DNA of 64,000 nt from CAYZTY01 sp964444665 (GTDB taxonomy: Bacteria; Planctomycetota; Phycisphaerae; Sedimentisphaerales; CAYZTY01), in the NCBI GenBank assembly GCA_964444665.1, contig CAYUIE010000008.1, forward strand, positions 62,001 through 126,000. Direction: 5' to 3'. A program made the position numbers and the translations under genes. The notes below the pieces were generated by a model that saw only the letters and a list, made by a program, of their open reading frames with translations, was not told the DNA's origin and searched no databases. Shown here in pieces: positions 54,397 through 63,838 of this stretch (the first letter of the stretch is position 1; each line of letters starts with the position of its first letter).

Positions 54397-55158
54397 TTAT
54401 CGTTTGATTGCCCTTACCGTGACAATCACTTCAAAATCCGGATCGCGATAATCGAGCTCTTTTTTGCCAATCTCTTCTGAAACAATACCATGAAGAAAAC
54501 ACATTGCAGATAAAACGTTTCCATACGAACCAACTGTAACATCAGCACGGGGAAAGGTTTCCTCGAATAATTTCTCTGCTGACTGGGTAGTGATATGCCA
54601 ATATTCCCCCCAGTCATCCCGTCCGAGCTTTCTACCGATTTTACTGATGCCATGTGATGTCATTAATAGCACACCACCCGGTTTAATTATTCGATGAAGA
54701 TGTCGCAGGGCGGCTTTCATATCATATATCATTTGCAGGGTCTGGGTCAGGATTATACAATCATATGTATCAGATGGAATATTGTCAGCTTTTGTAAGGT
54801 CTGCAACGATTGTTGCATCGGGATTGCCTTCGACATAATGCATAACATCAATTTGACTAATACGGTCACCGCCGAATTTATTTATATAAAAGGCATCTCC
54901 CGTCTCCAAACATCGGCCTTTGATATACTCGGAATTGGCTTCAAGAAATCTTTCAATATAATAACGTTCTATTGGGAAACCCCGATCCAGTCCGAATATC
55001 GGGCTAATCGGTGTTACCCGATAAAAATCACCAAAGGATACCGACCCCATTCTTGGCCATTGCAGCCGATGCCTGCGCTGAAAAGAAACCACCTTACTGC
55101 GAAATTCAGGTGGGAAAATCTTTTTTGCTATTGAGATGGCGGCATCTCGCAGGGACAT
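54397..55158 (-). CDS. SAM-dependent methyltransferase of glycan-locus type
   Basis: A 253-aa protein. GFPIERYYIERFLEANSEYIKG precedes a methyltransferase core with RCLETGDAFYINKFGG, DATIVADLTKADNIPSDTYD, CIILTQTLQMIYD and LHRIIKPGGVLLMTSHGISK. This is the type 11 group often found beside surface-glycan genes. Motif I is weak (LETGDAFY), with the Gly-rich loop partly lost. ATG 55158 is taken over the TTG two codons earlier. Start and stop spacing fit the minus-strand operon. Confidence 0.78.
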   Translation of the reverse strand: MSLRDAAISIAKKIFPPEFRSKVVSFQRRHRLQWPRMGSVSFGDFYRVTPISPIFGLDRGFPIERYYIERFLEANSEYIKGRCLETGDAFYINKFGGDRISQIDVMHYVEGNPDATIVADLTKADNIPSDTYDCIILTQTLQMIYDMKAALRHLHRIIKPGGVLLMTSHGISKIGRKLGRDDWGEYWHITTQSAEKLFEETFPRADVTVGSYGNVLSAMCFLHGIVSEEIGKKELDYRDPDFEVIVTVRAIKR

Positions 55159-55209
55159 AATCAAGATACTTTCATATTCTCGTTAATGCTATACGTAATA
55201 ATATCACAA

Positions 55210-55953
55210 TTATGAGGTACTTTTTACGCAAAGAAACCCGGCAAAATTATACCATTGGAAGAATGTTTCTGCGATTGCAAAACCATTTCTTCGAAACAGC
55301 TCAAAGTTTTCATCCACTCGGTATGGAACGAGCACATTTTCCAACGCTTCTCTTTTCCGTAGTATTTCCTCCTCGGAGTAACCGGTTCGTCGTTTAAAAT
55401 TATAATAGAAATCAATAAAAAACCGATTCATATTGGAATCGTTTGTGAGAATTTTATCGGTTAAGATTAACGCACCTCCCTCTACCAAATTTTGATAAAT
55501 CCAGCGAACGAGCGTGTCCCTTTTAAGGGGACGAATGAATTGTAGTGTCCAGCACATTGTTATGACACTCGCATTTTCAAGCGATAATTTGGATAAATCA
55601 TTATTAAGGTCCGCATATCCGATCTCGATACGCCCCTCCAGACTCTCGGCTTTGACTTTTTCTCGAGCGCGTTCAATCATGGATTTGGAATTATCATACC
55701 CAACAAAATGAGCGGTAGGCTCCATTGTTTTTGCAAGACGTATAAGAGCTGTCGCTGTAGAACAACCGAGGTCATATACAGTAGTTCCACTTTGCCAGAA
55801 CTTCTGAGTTATCTCTTCGATAAGTAACCGTTGCTCTAAATAAAAAGGAACGCTTCGTACCAGCATATCGTCAAATACTTCAGCGACTTCATCATTGAAC
55901 TCAAAATCGCTTCCCCGTGCACTGGTGCCTGAAAAAACCTCATCTCGTTCCAT
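55210..55953 (-). CDS. CmoA-like carboxy-SAM synthase
   Basis: A 247-aa protein, the same length as E. coli CmoA. It keeps FNDEVAEVFDDMLVRSVPFY, VYDLGCSTATALIRL, FVGYDNSKSMIERAREKV, ENASVITMCWTLQFI, the arginine of KREALENVLV and the closing FFQWYNFAGFLCVKS. CmoA makes carboxy-S-adenosylmethionine from SAM and prephenate for tRNA wobble-uridine modification by CmoB. No cmoB is nearby; the gene lies among glycan methyltransferases, so it may have a different role or simply be misplaced. ATG 55953 has AAAGGA 5 nt upstream; the frame extends to 55986. Confidence 0.82.
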   Translation of the reverse strand: MERDEVFSGTSARGSDFEFNDEVAEVFDDMLVRSVPFYLEQRLLIEEITQKFWQSGTTVYDLGCSTATALIRLAKTMEPTAHFVGYDNSKSMIERAREKVKAESLEGRIEIGYADLNNDLSKLSLENASVITMCWTLQFIRPLKRDTLVRWIYQNLVEGGALILTDKILTNDSNMNRFFIDFYYNFKRRTGYSEEEILRKREALENVLVPYRVDENFELFRRNGFAIAETFFQWYNFAGFLCVKSTS

Positions 55954-56016
55954 AGTTATCCTTTCGATGTTGAAATTTAAAACCAATTTTTTATTAGATT
56001 ACCGGGCATTTATCTT

Positions 56017-56661
56017 TCACCTATGAACACTCCCTACTGCACAGAGCCAACCTTTTTCACGCTCCGGTATTGCCTTATAGCTAACATTAATAAAACCTGT
56101 TGCAGAAAGGAGCGCTTCCATTTCTTCCCCTGAATAGACTGGAATTCCCAATCTTCGAGCATTATCTTCAATAGACATTCTGTTCGTGCCTTCCTTGCTG
56201 ATTTCCATAGAAATTGCCACACTGCCGCCCCGTTTTAAAACTCGTTTTATTTCCTGTAAGTCTTGAGATGGATTGGGCCAAAAATAAAATGATTCAATTA
56301 CGCACACCTTGTCAAAACTTGCATCTGTAAAAGGAAGTGCTGATACATTACCATAACATAGCCTTGTTTTTCCCTTTGAGATTGCAAGCCTGTTCCGTTT
56401 CGCTGCCTGACGAAGCATTAAACGTGAATAATCAATGCCAATGATATATCCATCAGTTACAATCATATTTAATTTTTCTATACCCACCCCGTTTCCACAA
56501 CCGATGTCCAGAACATAGTCATTATTTTTAACCTGTAATTGGTCAAATGTCCAATCAGTAATCTCCTTATGATTAGCAGCCATAAGATACCCAAACAGGC
56601 TCCCGAGAAATCCTGAAGGTTTTCGGATTTGTTTCCCTATAAGTCTATCGAGAAAAAGCAT
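56017..56661 (-). CDS. Class I SAM methyltransferase
   Basis: A 214-aa type 11 methyltransferase with YVLDIGCGNGVGIEKLNMIV (motif I), IGIDYSRLMLRQAA, ALPFTDASFDKVCVIESFYF and EIKRVLKRGGSVAISMEIS. The N-terminal FLGSLFGYLMAANHKEIT is shared with small-molecule methyltransferases of the UbiE-like group. Its substrate is unknown; position between the flippase and the CmoA-like gene suggests a glycan role. It is 109 nt downstream of the flippase gene. Confidence 0.85.
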   Translation of the reverse strand: MLFLDRLIGKQIRKPSGFLGSLFGYLMAANHKEITDWTFDQLQVKNNDYVLDIGCGNGVGIEKLNMIVTDGYIIGIDYSRLMLRQAAKRNRLAISKGKTRLCYGNVSALPFTDASFDKVCVIESFYFWPNPSQDLQEIKRVLKRGGSVAISMEISKEGTNRMSIEDNARRLGIPVYSGEEMEALLSATGFINVSYKAIPEREKGWLCAVGSVHR

Positions 56662-56770
56662 ATATCTTTGCTCTCATCTCCTGGAAAACACCTCGATAAC
56701 CTGTATCTGAGGAATATTATTATATGCCATCAAAATGACTTCTTTACAAAATAGTCTCCAAATACCAGAT

Positions 56771-58177
56771 TCAGACATCCAAAGCAGGTAGTCGTCCTTT
56801 ACGTAAGCGGATTCCTCCGAATACCGCCAAAGTCAGAATATAAACAGCTACGCCAAAAGGTAAACCTACAAGAAGGTTTGATGGCCTGAGTACGAGAAGC
56901 GCAACCATCATAATTAGAGTTGCAAGAGTAGGACGCCAAAATCTCTGAATAGATGTGAGAGGAAGTTCCTGATGCGCCGTATACTTAAACCACAGTACAG
57001 TTGTCAGAAATTCTGTAATGACGGTTGCGATTGCAGCACCAAGAATGCCGTACCTGGGAATTAATAGAATGTTTAATGTTATATTTACTATTACTGAATA
57101 TACCATTGCTTTCAGGAGGAGATTCTGGTTATTCCTGGCAATGAGAGCCGCCCATGGCACAATGCGAAGCAATATGAAGGGTATGCTCCAGATAAGGACT
57201 TGCAGGGCCGGTATCGACTTACTGTAACCTTCTCCAAATCCAAACTTGATAATTTGTGAGGCCAGTATAAACCCACCAATTGATATTGGCAGGCAAACCG
57301 CATACACATGTGCAAGCGCAGTTTGGTATAGAGATTTTTCCTCGGCAGTTCTGGCTCCTAAGCGCGTTAGTGTTGGCAGCAGACTTATACCATATGAAAA
57401 AGCTATGTTTGCTAAAAAAGTAATCAGCATGTATGCTGCTGCGTAATAACCTACACTTTCGCTATCGCGGAACAAGCGTAAAAATATCAAGTCGGAATTG
57501 TAAATAATAAGAAGCAACATAGTATTGCCAAGCAGAGGTAAAGCCCGAACAAAGATTGGTAAAGCCGTGGCCGGGTCCCAGCAAAGCCCTAATTTATAGC
57601 TTCGCTTTCTTAGCACGAATAACAGCAGAAACGCGAAAAAAAACTCACCGGCTACCTGCGCAACAGGTGCTCCCCATAAGTCACCCTTGCTGTGTACGAG
57701 ACTAAGAACAACGCCCAAGGCCAGTACTTCACCAGCAATTCGAGATAAACCGACCGGCCGTGCATTTTCCAGGCCCAAGTGAATCCATTTGGTGTTGGCG
57801 GCAATCGGAATCAATATTAAAGAATATAACGATATGATAGTACGGTCTGGTTCCGTTAGAAAGAGCTGAGTTACCAGGATTGCTCCTCCCGCGAGTAAAG
57901 CTGCAATCGCTAAGCGAACACTCATTACCGCAGAGGCCAGTTGATTAACTGAATCAGGAGCTTCTGCAAGTTCTTTGGTCCCTATCACCTCAATAGAAAA
58001 GTCTGCTATTTTTGAGAGATACAAAGTCACACAAAGAGCGAATGCTATCACCCCATAACCCTCAGCGCCTAAAATCCGCGCCAGATAAAGAGTAACAGCG
58101 AATGCTATTACACGAGATACAGTCTCTCCCGAACCAAGAGCCAGAAAGTTGCGGGCAACAATACCATTGTTAGTCAT
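56771..58177 (-). CDS. Wzx-type polysaccharide flippase
   Basis: A 468-aa membrane protein with about 12-14 spans, of the oligosaccharide flippase group in the MATE/MOP superfamily. The N-terminal ARNFLALGSGETVSRVIAFA and LARILGAEGYGVIAFA are diagnostic, and the paired-half layout (second half from SLLPTLTRLGA) is normal. It moves undecaprenyl-linked oligosaccharide units to the outer face of the inner membrane. It is the main recognised flippase of the cluster; no Wzy polymerase or outer-membrane exporter gene was recognised in the window. Confidence 0.88.
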   Translation of the reverse strand: MTNNGIVARNFLALGSGETVSRVIAFAVTLYLARILGAEGYGVIAFALCVTLYLSKIADFSIEVIGTKELAEAPDSVNQLASAVMSVRLAIAALLAGGAILVTQLFLTEPDRTIISLYSLILIPIAANTKWIHLGLENARPVGLSRIAGEVLALGVVLSLVHSKGDLWGAPVAQVAGEFFFAFLLLFVLRKRSYKLGLCWDPATALPIFVRALPLLGNTMLLLIIYNSDLIFLRLFRDSESVGYYAAAYMLITFLANIAFSYGISLLPTLTRLGARTAEEKSLYQTALAHVYAVCLPISIGGFILASQIIKFGFGEGYSKSIPALQVLIWSIPFILLRIVPWAALIARNNQNLLLKAMVYSVIVNITLNILLIPRYGILGAAIATVITEFLTTVLWFKYTAHQELPLTSIQRFWRPTLATLIMMVALLVLRPSNLLVGLPFGVAVYILTLAVFGGIRLRKGRLPALDV

Positions 58178-58236
58178 TTCTCACCGCTAAATTATGGGAA
58201 CTTACAAACAACAAAAAGTTTGAATAATAAACAGGA

Positions 58237-58539
58237 CTATAAATCCAGACGTGAAATTTCATTCATTTTTTGTTCAGCCAGACCAAAAGCCATGTAAACC
58301 GGCACTGATTTACATATCAGATTTTATTTCCCCTCCATAATTTAAGCAGCCTTAAATTCCTGGCTATAAAGAAGTATATCAGCGAGGGCCTGTGGTATAA
58401 ATATAGAAAATATCTGCGTATAAACAGATAGGCATTTTTTGGGAATGCAGAGTTCCTGTGTATCACCTTGTATGAATATAAGGTTATGCTGAAGATTTAA
58501 TACGTGGACTTTCGAAAAGAAGTCCCATAGAAGTCTCAT
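58237..58539 (-). pseudogene. Possible decayed reading frame between sulfatase-like gene and flippase
   Basis: A 65-codon frame (58342-58539, MRLLWDFFSKVHVLNLQHN...) begins 11 nt after the upstream stop with a purine-rich GAAAGAAAG site. A second protein-like stretch (VPVYMAFGLAEQKMNEISRL, 58237-58305) lies beyond its stop in a different segment. The two may be pieces of one lost gene. I recognise no family. The remaining bases of the 373-nt gap show nothing. Confidence 0.2.
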
Positions 58540-58550
58540 GTCTTTCTTTC

Positions 58551-60578
58551 TTAACGCAGATATCCCAGAGAGCGGAGTCGTTCCACCATAGCCGGAGTAA
58601 GATTAAGCTCTTGACTACCTGACAAATGCTTATACTTCCCAAGCTCTCCCTTAAGGTCTTCCAGCTCCTGTAAAGACGTGGAAGCCAAATTAACCTCCTC
58701 AGATGGGTCCTCTTGCAGGTTATAAAGCTCGATTGATTCTCCCATCCATGAGCCGTCTGTTGCTCTCCAGCCGGCAGCCCGTTCGATAAGTTTCCAGCCT
58801 TTATGTCGTATTGAGGCTGCTGCCCGACTGAAATGGTTTGGGGTAGGATAAAGCCCGCTTTTTGCTGAAACTTGAAACGGCTTGTTATTTTTTATCAAGC
58901 CACTCAAACTACGTCCATCTATATTTTTCAATTGTTCAATACCAAGCAAATCAAGTATGGTGGGTGCTATATCGATAGTACGAACCTGATCATCAATCAC
59001 AAGAGGAGTTCTAAAGTCTTCATCAGGCGGAACCAAAATTAAAGGCACTAATAAGGTAGGGTCATACAAGTCTCTGCCCCAGTACAGGCTGTGTTCCCCC
59101 ATTGACTCACCATGGTCAGCCGTCATGAGTGTAAGTAAACGCCCGTTTGGCACATTTCGCTGTGCGGCATCAACAAGTCGTCCAACCTCATGGTCTGCGT
59201 ATGAAATTTCAGCATCATATAGCGCAATCATTTGTTTTATGTCTTCTGGTGATGTTATGATTTTAGATTGCTCTAAAGCATTCTGAAAATACCAGTCTCC
59301 AGAAACCGGCCCCTTATAATTTCTGGATTCTTCGGTAAGATATTCCTTAGGAGGACGATAGGGCAAATGCGGATCGAAGAGATGCACCCATATAAAGAAA
59401 GGATATTTGTTATTACACTCAAGCCATTTAATAGCTAAGTCTGTGGTTTTAGCCCCTGTTCTATATATTGGGTCAAAAGGAAACCTAAAAAAGTCCTTTA
59501 GTATCTTCTTTGAATACTTAAAAAGCAGTATGTTGTAGGCCTTTTGGGGAAACCAGGGAATATCATCTATATTGTCATAATACGCCTGGAAATGAGATGG
59601 TAGGCCACATGCAGAATCTACGGTAGTCCAACTACTCACAAATGAAGCGGTAACGTAGCCTTTGGCGCTCAACAGGTCTGCGATTGTTGGGACGGACTGT
59701 GACATACGTTCTAAGTTTTGTAAAACACCGTGTTTTTCAGGAAGCAGCCCGGTTAGTATGGAAGCATGAGAGGGGCCGGTAAACCTGTGGGGTGTTACGA
59801 CCTGGCGAAAAAGAATTCCCCTTTTCGCCAAGCTGTCCAAATGTGGCGTTTGCGCATTCGCATACCCATACACTCCAACATGGTCGGCGCGTAACGTATC
59901 AAGAGTTATAAGCAAAACACTTGTTCGTTCTAAATTAGCCTCCGTCACAGGCTTTACTACAGGCATTCGAAAGCCCAGGAATCCACAGGTTATTAAAGCC
60001 ATAAAAATCGCTAATACACACCTCCATAAGTTCATACGGCCCTGTATGAGATGCCAGATAAGAAGAAAGGCTGCTATACCTGCAAAACAAATCGCAAGAA
60101 AAAGGTTTTGTGTGTTTGGAGCCTTGAATGCACTTAGGGATAGTGCGCCGGCAAGAATGAAGCCCTGCAATATCCACCACAATCTCGGCCGCCATAGATA
60201 CGGGCATTTAGTAAAAATGTATCGAAACACCACCAAACAAAGCCATCCTATGGCAAATGCAGCTGCCATAATTAAGGGATTCTGTTTTTCTTTGAAAATC
60301 TCAAGAGCCAATAAAACTGATAATGGTAATGAGACAGCTATATGAGAGAATTTTGAAATGCACAATAAAACAGCAGAAACAGCACCAAGAACCAATCCAA
60401 AAAGTCCATATAATAGAAAAATAGCTAATAAAGTTCTACACGCTTCTTCCTGGCGTAAACCTAAACCCAACCTACCTATCACTAACCACTCGGCTAATCC
60501 GTAAACCACAGCCACTCCGATAGATGTTAAAATCGCATCTCGGATATTCAAATTTTTAGACTCATTAGAAACGCTCAT
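58551..60578 (-). CDS. Membrane-anchored sulfatase-superfamily enzyme
   Basis: A 675-aa protein. About six membrane segments (1-205) precede an extracytoplasmic alkaline-phosphatase/sulfatase-type domain. VLLITLDTLRADHVGVYGY has the first metal aspartate, GPSHASILTGLLPEKHGVL is the nucleophile region, and TADHGESMGEHSLYW carries the later Asp and His metal ligands. The usual C/S-x-P-x-R formylglycine motif is replaced by T-G-P-S-H, so it is not a classical sulfatase; a phosphatase or phospho-/sulfo-group transferase with a threonine nucleophile is possible. It probably trims or decorates the exported glycan. Confidence 0.82.
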   Translation of the reverse strand: MSVSNESKNLNIRDAILTSIGVAVVYGLAEWLVIGRLGLGLRQEEACRTLLAIFLLYGLFGLVLGAVSAVLLCISKFSHIAVSLPLSVLLALEIFKEKQNPLIMAAAFAIGWLCLVVFRYIFTKCPYLWRPRLWWILQGFILAGALSLSAFKAPNTQNLFLAICFAGIAAFLLIWHLIQGRMNLWRCVLAIFMALITCGFLGFRMPVVKPVTEANLERTSVLLITLDTLRADHVGVYGYANAQTPHLDSLAKRGILFRQVVTPHRFTGPSHASILTGLLPEKHGVLQNLERMSQSVPTIADLLSAKGYVTASFVSSWTTVDSACGLPSHFQAYYDNIDDIPWFPQKAYNILLFKYSKKILKDFFRFPFDPIYRTGAKTTDLAIKWLECNNKYPFFIWVHLFDPHLPYRPPKEYLTEESRNYKGPVSGDWYFQNALEQSKIITSPEDIKQMIALYDAEISYADHEVGRLVDAAQRNVPNGRLLTLMTADHGESMGEHSLYWGRDLYDPTLLVPLILVPPDEDFRTPLVIDDQVRTIDIAPTILDLLGIEQLKNIDGRSLSGLIKNNKPFQVSAKSGLYPTPNHFSRAAASIRHKGWKLIERAAGWRATDGSWMGESIELYNLQEDPSEEVNLASTSLQELEDLKGELGKYKHLSGSQELNLTPAMVERLRSLGYLR

Positions 60579-60679
60579 AATAATCTGCCTCTTTTTTATA
60601 AGAACTTTTACCTATTAAAAACACTGTCTTCTTTCTACAACTTCACTTTTAGAAATAATTATGACATAAAGCTGCTGAA

Positions 60680-62116
60680 TCAGTCCTCTACGACATGGGT
60701 CTCGAAAATTTTCCGATAGTAGCCCTGCCATTTATCTCTATCAAACCGTCCATTTTGATTGAGACAATCGCTTGCAGCATAGCCCATATAAAGGGCATGG
60801 TGAGTGTTATCATGAGCAAAGAGCCCCTGCCGTCCAAAAAAAAGTAAATTTTCTACCTGACTAAGCCACCGATCAATGATACCAAAGCAAACTTCATAAT
60901 CCTTATGATAGACGGGATACGCATGACTAAGTCGACGACTTACTACCATCTCAGGACGGATTTTTAGCGGGATGGATGCTCGTTCGAGAGAATCAAAAAC
61001 TATCTTACCTAATTCCTCGTCTGTCATTGTCCACTCAGAATCGCTTGTAAAACACGGAAATTCAGCACATAGAACTGTCGTATTTCTAGGTTCTTGGGCA
61101 TAACTGTAATTCTTTGGCTCTGAAATTCTTGTAATTGGTATCTCTGAGTCAGGAAAGTAATGGGCATCGTATTGGCTAAACTGATCCTGTTTTAAGACAA
61201 GGTATATTAATATCATAGCTCGATATTGAATCTTTTCGGATGCTTCAATCAATGACGTAGGCGCCGGAGGCTTAAGTAATCGGACCAAGTATGGTACAGG
61301 GATTGTGGACCAGACATACTCCGGCCGATATGTAATGGTTTGTCCGTTTGATGCGCAAGAGCAGACAGTGTCTATTGCATTTCCATTCATCCGAAGAGAT
61401 GTTATGCGTGTACCTAAATGAAAATTCGCGCCGGCTTCTTTTGCAGCAGCATACAATTGATGACTTATCTGCCCAAATCCCTTTCTCGGATAAAAATAAA
61501 TTCCACTGCCAGGCTGTTTAAAGCCGGGTACTGCTGCAAGTATTTTCCTCAACATCTTTTTAAACGAGTTGGCAGAAACACGTCGATATGCCTGTGTGGA
61601 TGATATTTCCTGAGGGGGCACGCCCCAAATCTTATGGACATAGGGAAAATAAAATTCACGGCAAATGGTCCTCCCCAATCCCTTTTCCAATACCGATGCA
61701 AAGGATTCAATATTTGAAGTTTTCTGCGTAAATCCCAGTTTTTTCCGCACTAAATCTATCGCTGTACTCACCGAAAAGGAAAATGGCAATTTAAGACACA
61801 AATCAAAAGGCCTGAGCGGAAAGCTAATCCACCGATTACGCAATCTTATTCGCCCATTACGGGGTCTCTGCATTAAATCATCGCTGAGCAATATCCGTAA
61901 ATCTTTGAGAATCTCCGGGTCACAGCTTGGGTGAAGCCGGTGGCTTCCGTAATCAACATTTATTCCAGATATATTAAAGCTTCCTGCAATTCCGCCAACA
62001 TCTTTGTCCTGTTCAATAACGGTAACAGAAGCGTGATTGTTTTTTGTAACCCGATAGGCTGCCCCTAAGCCTGCAGGCCCCCCGCCCAGTATGACAATAT
62101 GAGGTTTTTTTGCCAT
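60680..62116 (-). CDS. FAD-dependent amine-oxidase/protoporphyrinogen-oxidase-like enzyme
   Basis: A 478-aa flavoprotein with the dinucleotide motif VILGGGPAGLGAAYRV at the start, VIEQDKDVGGIAGSF, DYGSHRLHP and a C-terminal LFFGRQGLFAHDNTHHALYM closing the FAD site. The group is frequent in polysaccharide clusters, where some members act on sugar nucleotides or lipid-linked sugars in a way reminiscent of UDP-galactopyranose mutase. A true mutase is already present (glf), so its substrate is open. It is 101 nt upstream of the sulfatase-like gene on the same strand. Confidence 0.82.
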   Translation of the reverse strand: MAKKPHIVILGGGPAGLGAAYRVTKNNHASVTVIEQDKDVGGIAGSFNISGINVDYGSHRLHPSCDPEILKDLRILLSDDLMQRPRNGRIRLRNRWISFPLRPFDLCLKLPFSFSVSTAIDLVRKKLGFTQKTSNIESFASVLEKGLGRTICREFYFPYVHKIWGVPPQEISSTQAYRRVSANSFKKMLRKILAAVPGFKQPGSGIYFYPRKGFGQISHQLYAAAKEAGANFHLGTRITSLRMNGNAIDTVCSCASNGQTITYRPEYVWSTIPVPYLVRLLKPPAPTSLIEASEKIQYRAMILIYLVLKQDQFSQYDAHYFPDSEIPITRISEPKNYSYAQEPRNTTVLCAEFPCFTSDSEWTMTDEELGKIVFDSLERASIPLKIRPEMVVSRRLSHAYPVYHKDYEVCFGIIDRWLSQVENLLFFGRQGLFAHDNTHHALYMGYAASDCLNQNGRFDRDKWQGYYRKIFETHVVED

Positions 62117-62221
62117 GTAAACTACGAAAAAAAGAATGACGAAATAAATCTAATTCAAAGAATGCCCGTACGCTGCTGCGGGATTCTTCACTCATTCTCA
62201 TCGTCTTTGGTTAGTGCTTTT

Positions 62222-63778
62222 TTAACAACTTACTCTTTTAAAAGGGCTCTTTACAGCCCAAATTCCCCAAATCGCAATTCCGCAAACCAGAAATACAGGT
62301 AATACAAGGGGGCGGTCTTGAAAATAATCCATACGCTTCAATGTAGACAGCCAGGGAAGTTGAAATCCTCCAAGAGTAATACGAATTAACGGCTCCATGA
62401 CCCCTAAACCAAATTCTACATCTCGGTACATAGCCAGGCACCAGGACCAATATAGTGAAATGATTGAAAACAAAACAGCCGGTATCTTAGGCATTCGGAT
62501 GATTACCATCGCTACAATCAAAAAGAAAAATGGTGTTACAGGGACAACGTGACGAACGCCCGTGTTAAACTGGACGTAACCAAACTGATTTGCGGCACAA
62601 AAAAGGAAAAAACCACACCCATATATTAATATAAACAGCAGTTGATTGCCTCCAATTCTTTGACGCACGTGCCGGAAGAAAAAAGGCAGACAAAAAACAA
62701 GTAACAGGATAGGGGCTGATGTAAAAAGACCATAACGTCCACTAAATGCCGTTTGAAATAAAAGATGCAACCTGGGCCAGGTCAAACCACTAAAGCCGTT
62801 TTGGCTAAATTCCGTAGGCGGCATATAGTGCTGAGCCGGATAAAATGGATGCCCAAAGAGCAACCACTGGTATGCTATCAATACAGATACACTGAGTGCA
62901 ACGCCCACAAAAAATCGTATGATATGTTGAAGCGATCTCGATTCTTTCGGAAAAGAGAGGTAGCGTAAAATAGCATATAAGGAAATAGAGAATACTGCCA
63001 CGATGCCGCTGTAATCCAGCACAACGGTCCAGCCGCATAGAATCCCCGCAAGGAAGTAAAAAGGAGGCCGAGGACATTCGGCATCATCCCAGGGTCGCCA
63101 TAACAAAACGAATGAAAAGAGCGAAAAATGCCCCAAAAGCAGATTGTGGTTGAGGAATGCCGTCCTGTAAAACACAGGTGTGCCAAAGGCAAAAAGCACA
63201 GACAGGAAAACAGCAAGGCGAATGGAACGAGTCAGCGCCAAAAGAACGTAAAACATCACAACCGCCGAAAATGCCGAAAGAGGAGCCATACAAAACGCCT
63301 GTATAACACCACAAGCTAAACCAAATTTAACATCCAGCCCTCGCTTTACAACCTCTTCGTAAAATCGCTTCGAGTTTGGATGCAGGACCGTATCATATTC
63401 TTTATGGACAAGACTTGGGTCACCCGCACGAGCTTTCTGAACTTTAACTGTAATAAAGTTTATAAGCGGACGCGCGATTGCGTAGGGAATAGCCCCGAGA
63501 ATTGATGCGCCGGGATTATTATTGATATACGCTCCTCTGTCCTTGATTGTAAAAATGTCGGGGTGTAATCCTGAGTATTCCGAAACATCAAAACTGAGGT
63601 GGTCTCCCAAGGTGATTGCCGGATAAATTTCCCGAACAACATTGGTCGCAAAGTGCAAAACGAACACGAACCAGCAAGTTATGAATAAGCGAATCGCGAT
63701 TACTCTATAAAGACACTCCTGTGATGACATTGAAGACTGCTTATAATGCCTTCCCTTTTTTACACTTTCAAGATTCAT
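62222..63778 (-). CDS. Polytopic membrane protein, GT-C-like
   Basis: A 518-aa protein with about 12 membrane segments and no large soluble domain. The first loop (TLGDHLSFDVSEYSGLHPDI) is acidic, and GAYINNNPGASILGAIPYAI is a motif I associate with uncharacterised GT-C-like membrane proteins of glycan loci. Catalytic assignment is not possible from the sequence. It lies 105 nt upstream of the FAD enzyme on the same strand and probably belongs to the same transcript. Confidence 0.6.
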   Translation of the reverse strand: MNLESVKKGRHYKQSSMSSQECLYRVIAIRLFITCWFVFVLHFATNVVREIYPAITLGDHLSFDVSEYSGLHPDIFTIKDRGAYINNNPGASILGAIPYAIARPLINFITVKVQKARAGDPSLVHKEYDTVLHPNSKRFYEEVVKRGLDVKFGLACGVIQAFCMAPLSAFSAVVMFYVLLALTRSIRLAVFLSVLFAFGTPVFYRTAFLNHNLLLGHFSLFSFVLLWRPWDDAECPRPPFYFLAGILCGWTVVLDYSGIVAVFSISLYAILRYLSFPKESRSLQHIIRFFVGVALSVSVLIAYQWLLFGHPFYPAQHYMPPTEFSQNGFSGLTWPRLHLLFQTAFSGRYGLFTSAPILLLVFCLPFFFRHVRQRIGGNQLLFILIYGCGFFLFCAANQFGYVQFNTGVRHVVPVTPFFFLIVAMVIIRMPKIPAVLFSIISLYWSWCLAMYRDVEFGLGVMEPLIRITLGGFQLPWLSTLKRMDYFQDRPLVLPVFLVCGIAIWGIWAVKSPFKRVSC

Positions 63779-63838
63779 TAGAATTAAGCCGGTTAGAGTT
63801 TTAGGAACTCAATTTAGAACTGTAATTTCATTTACATT

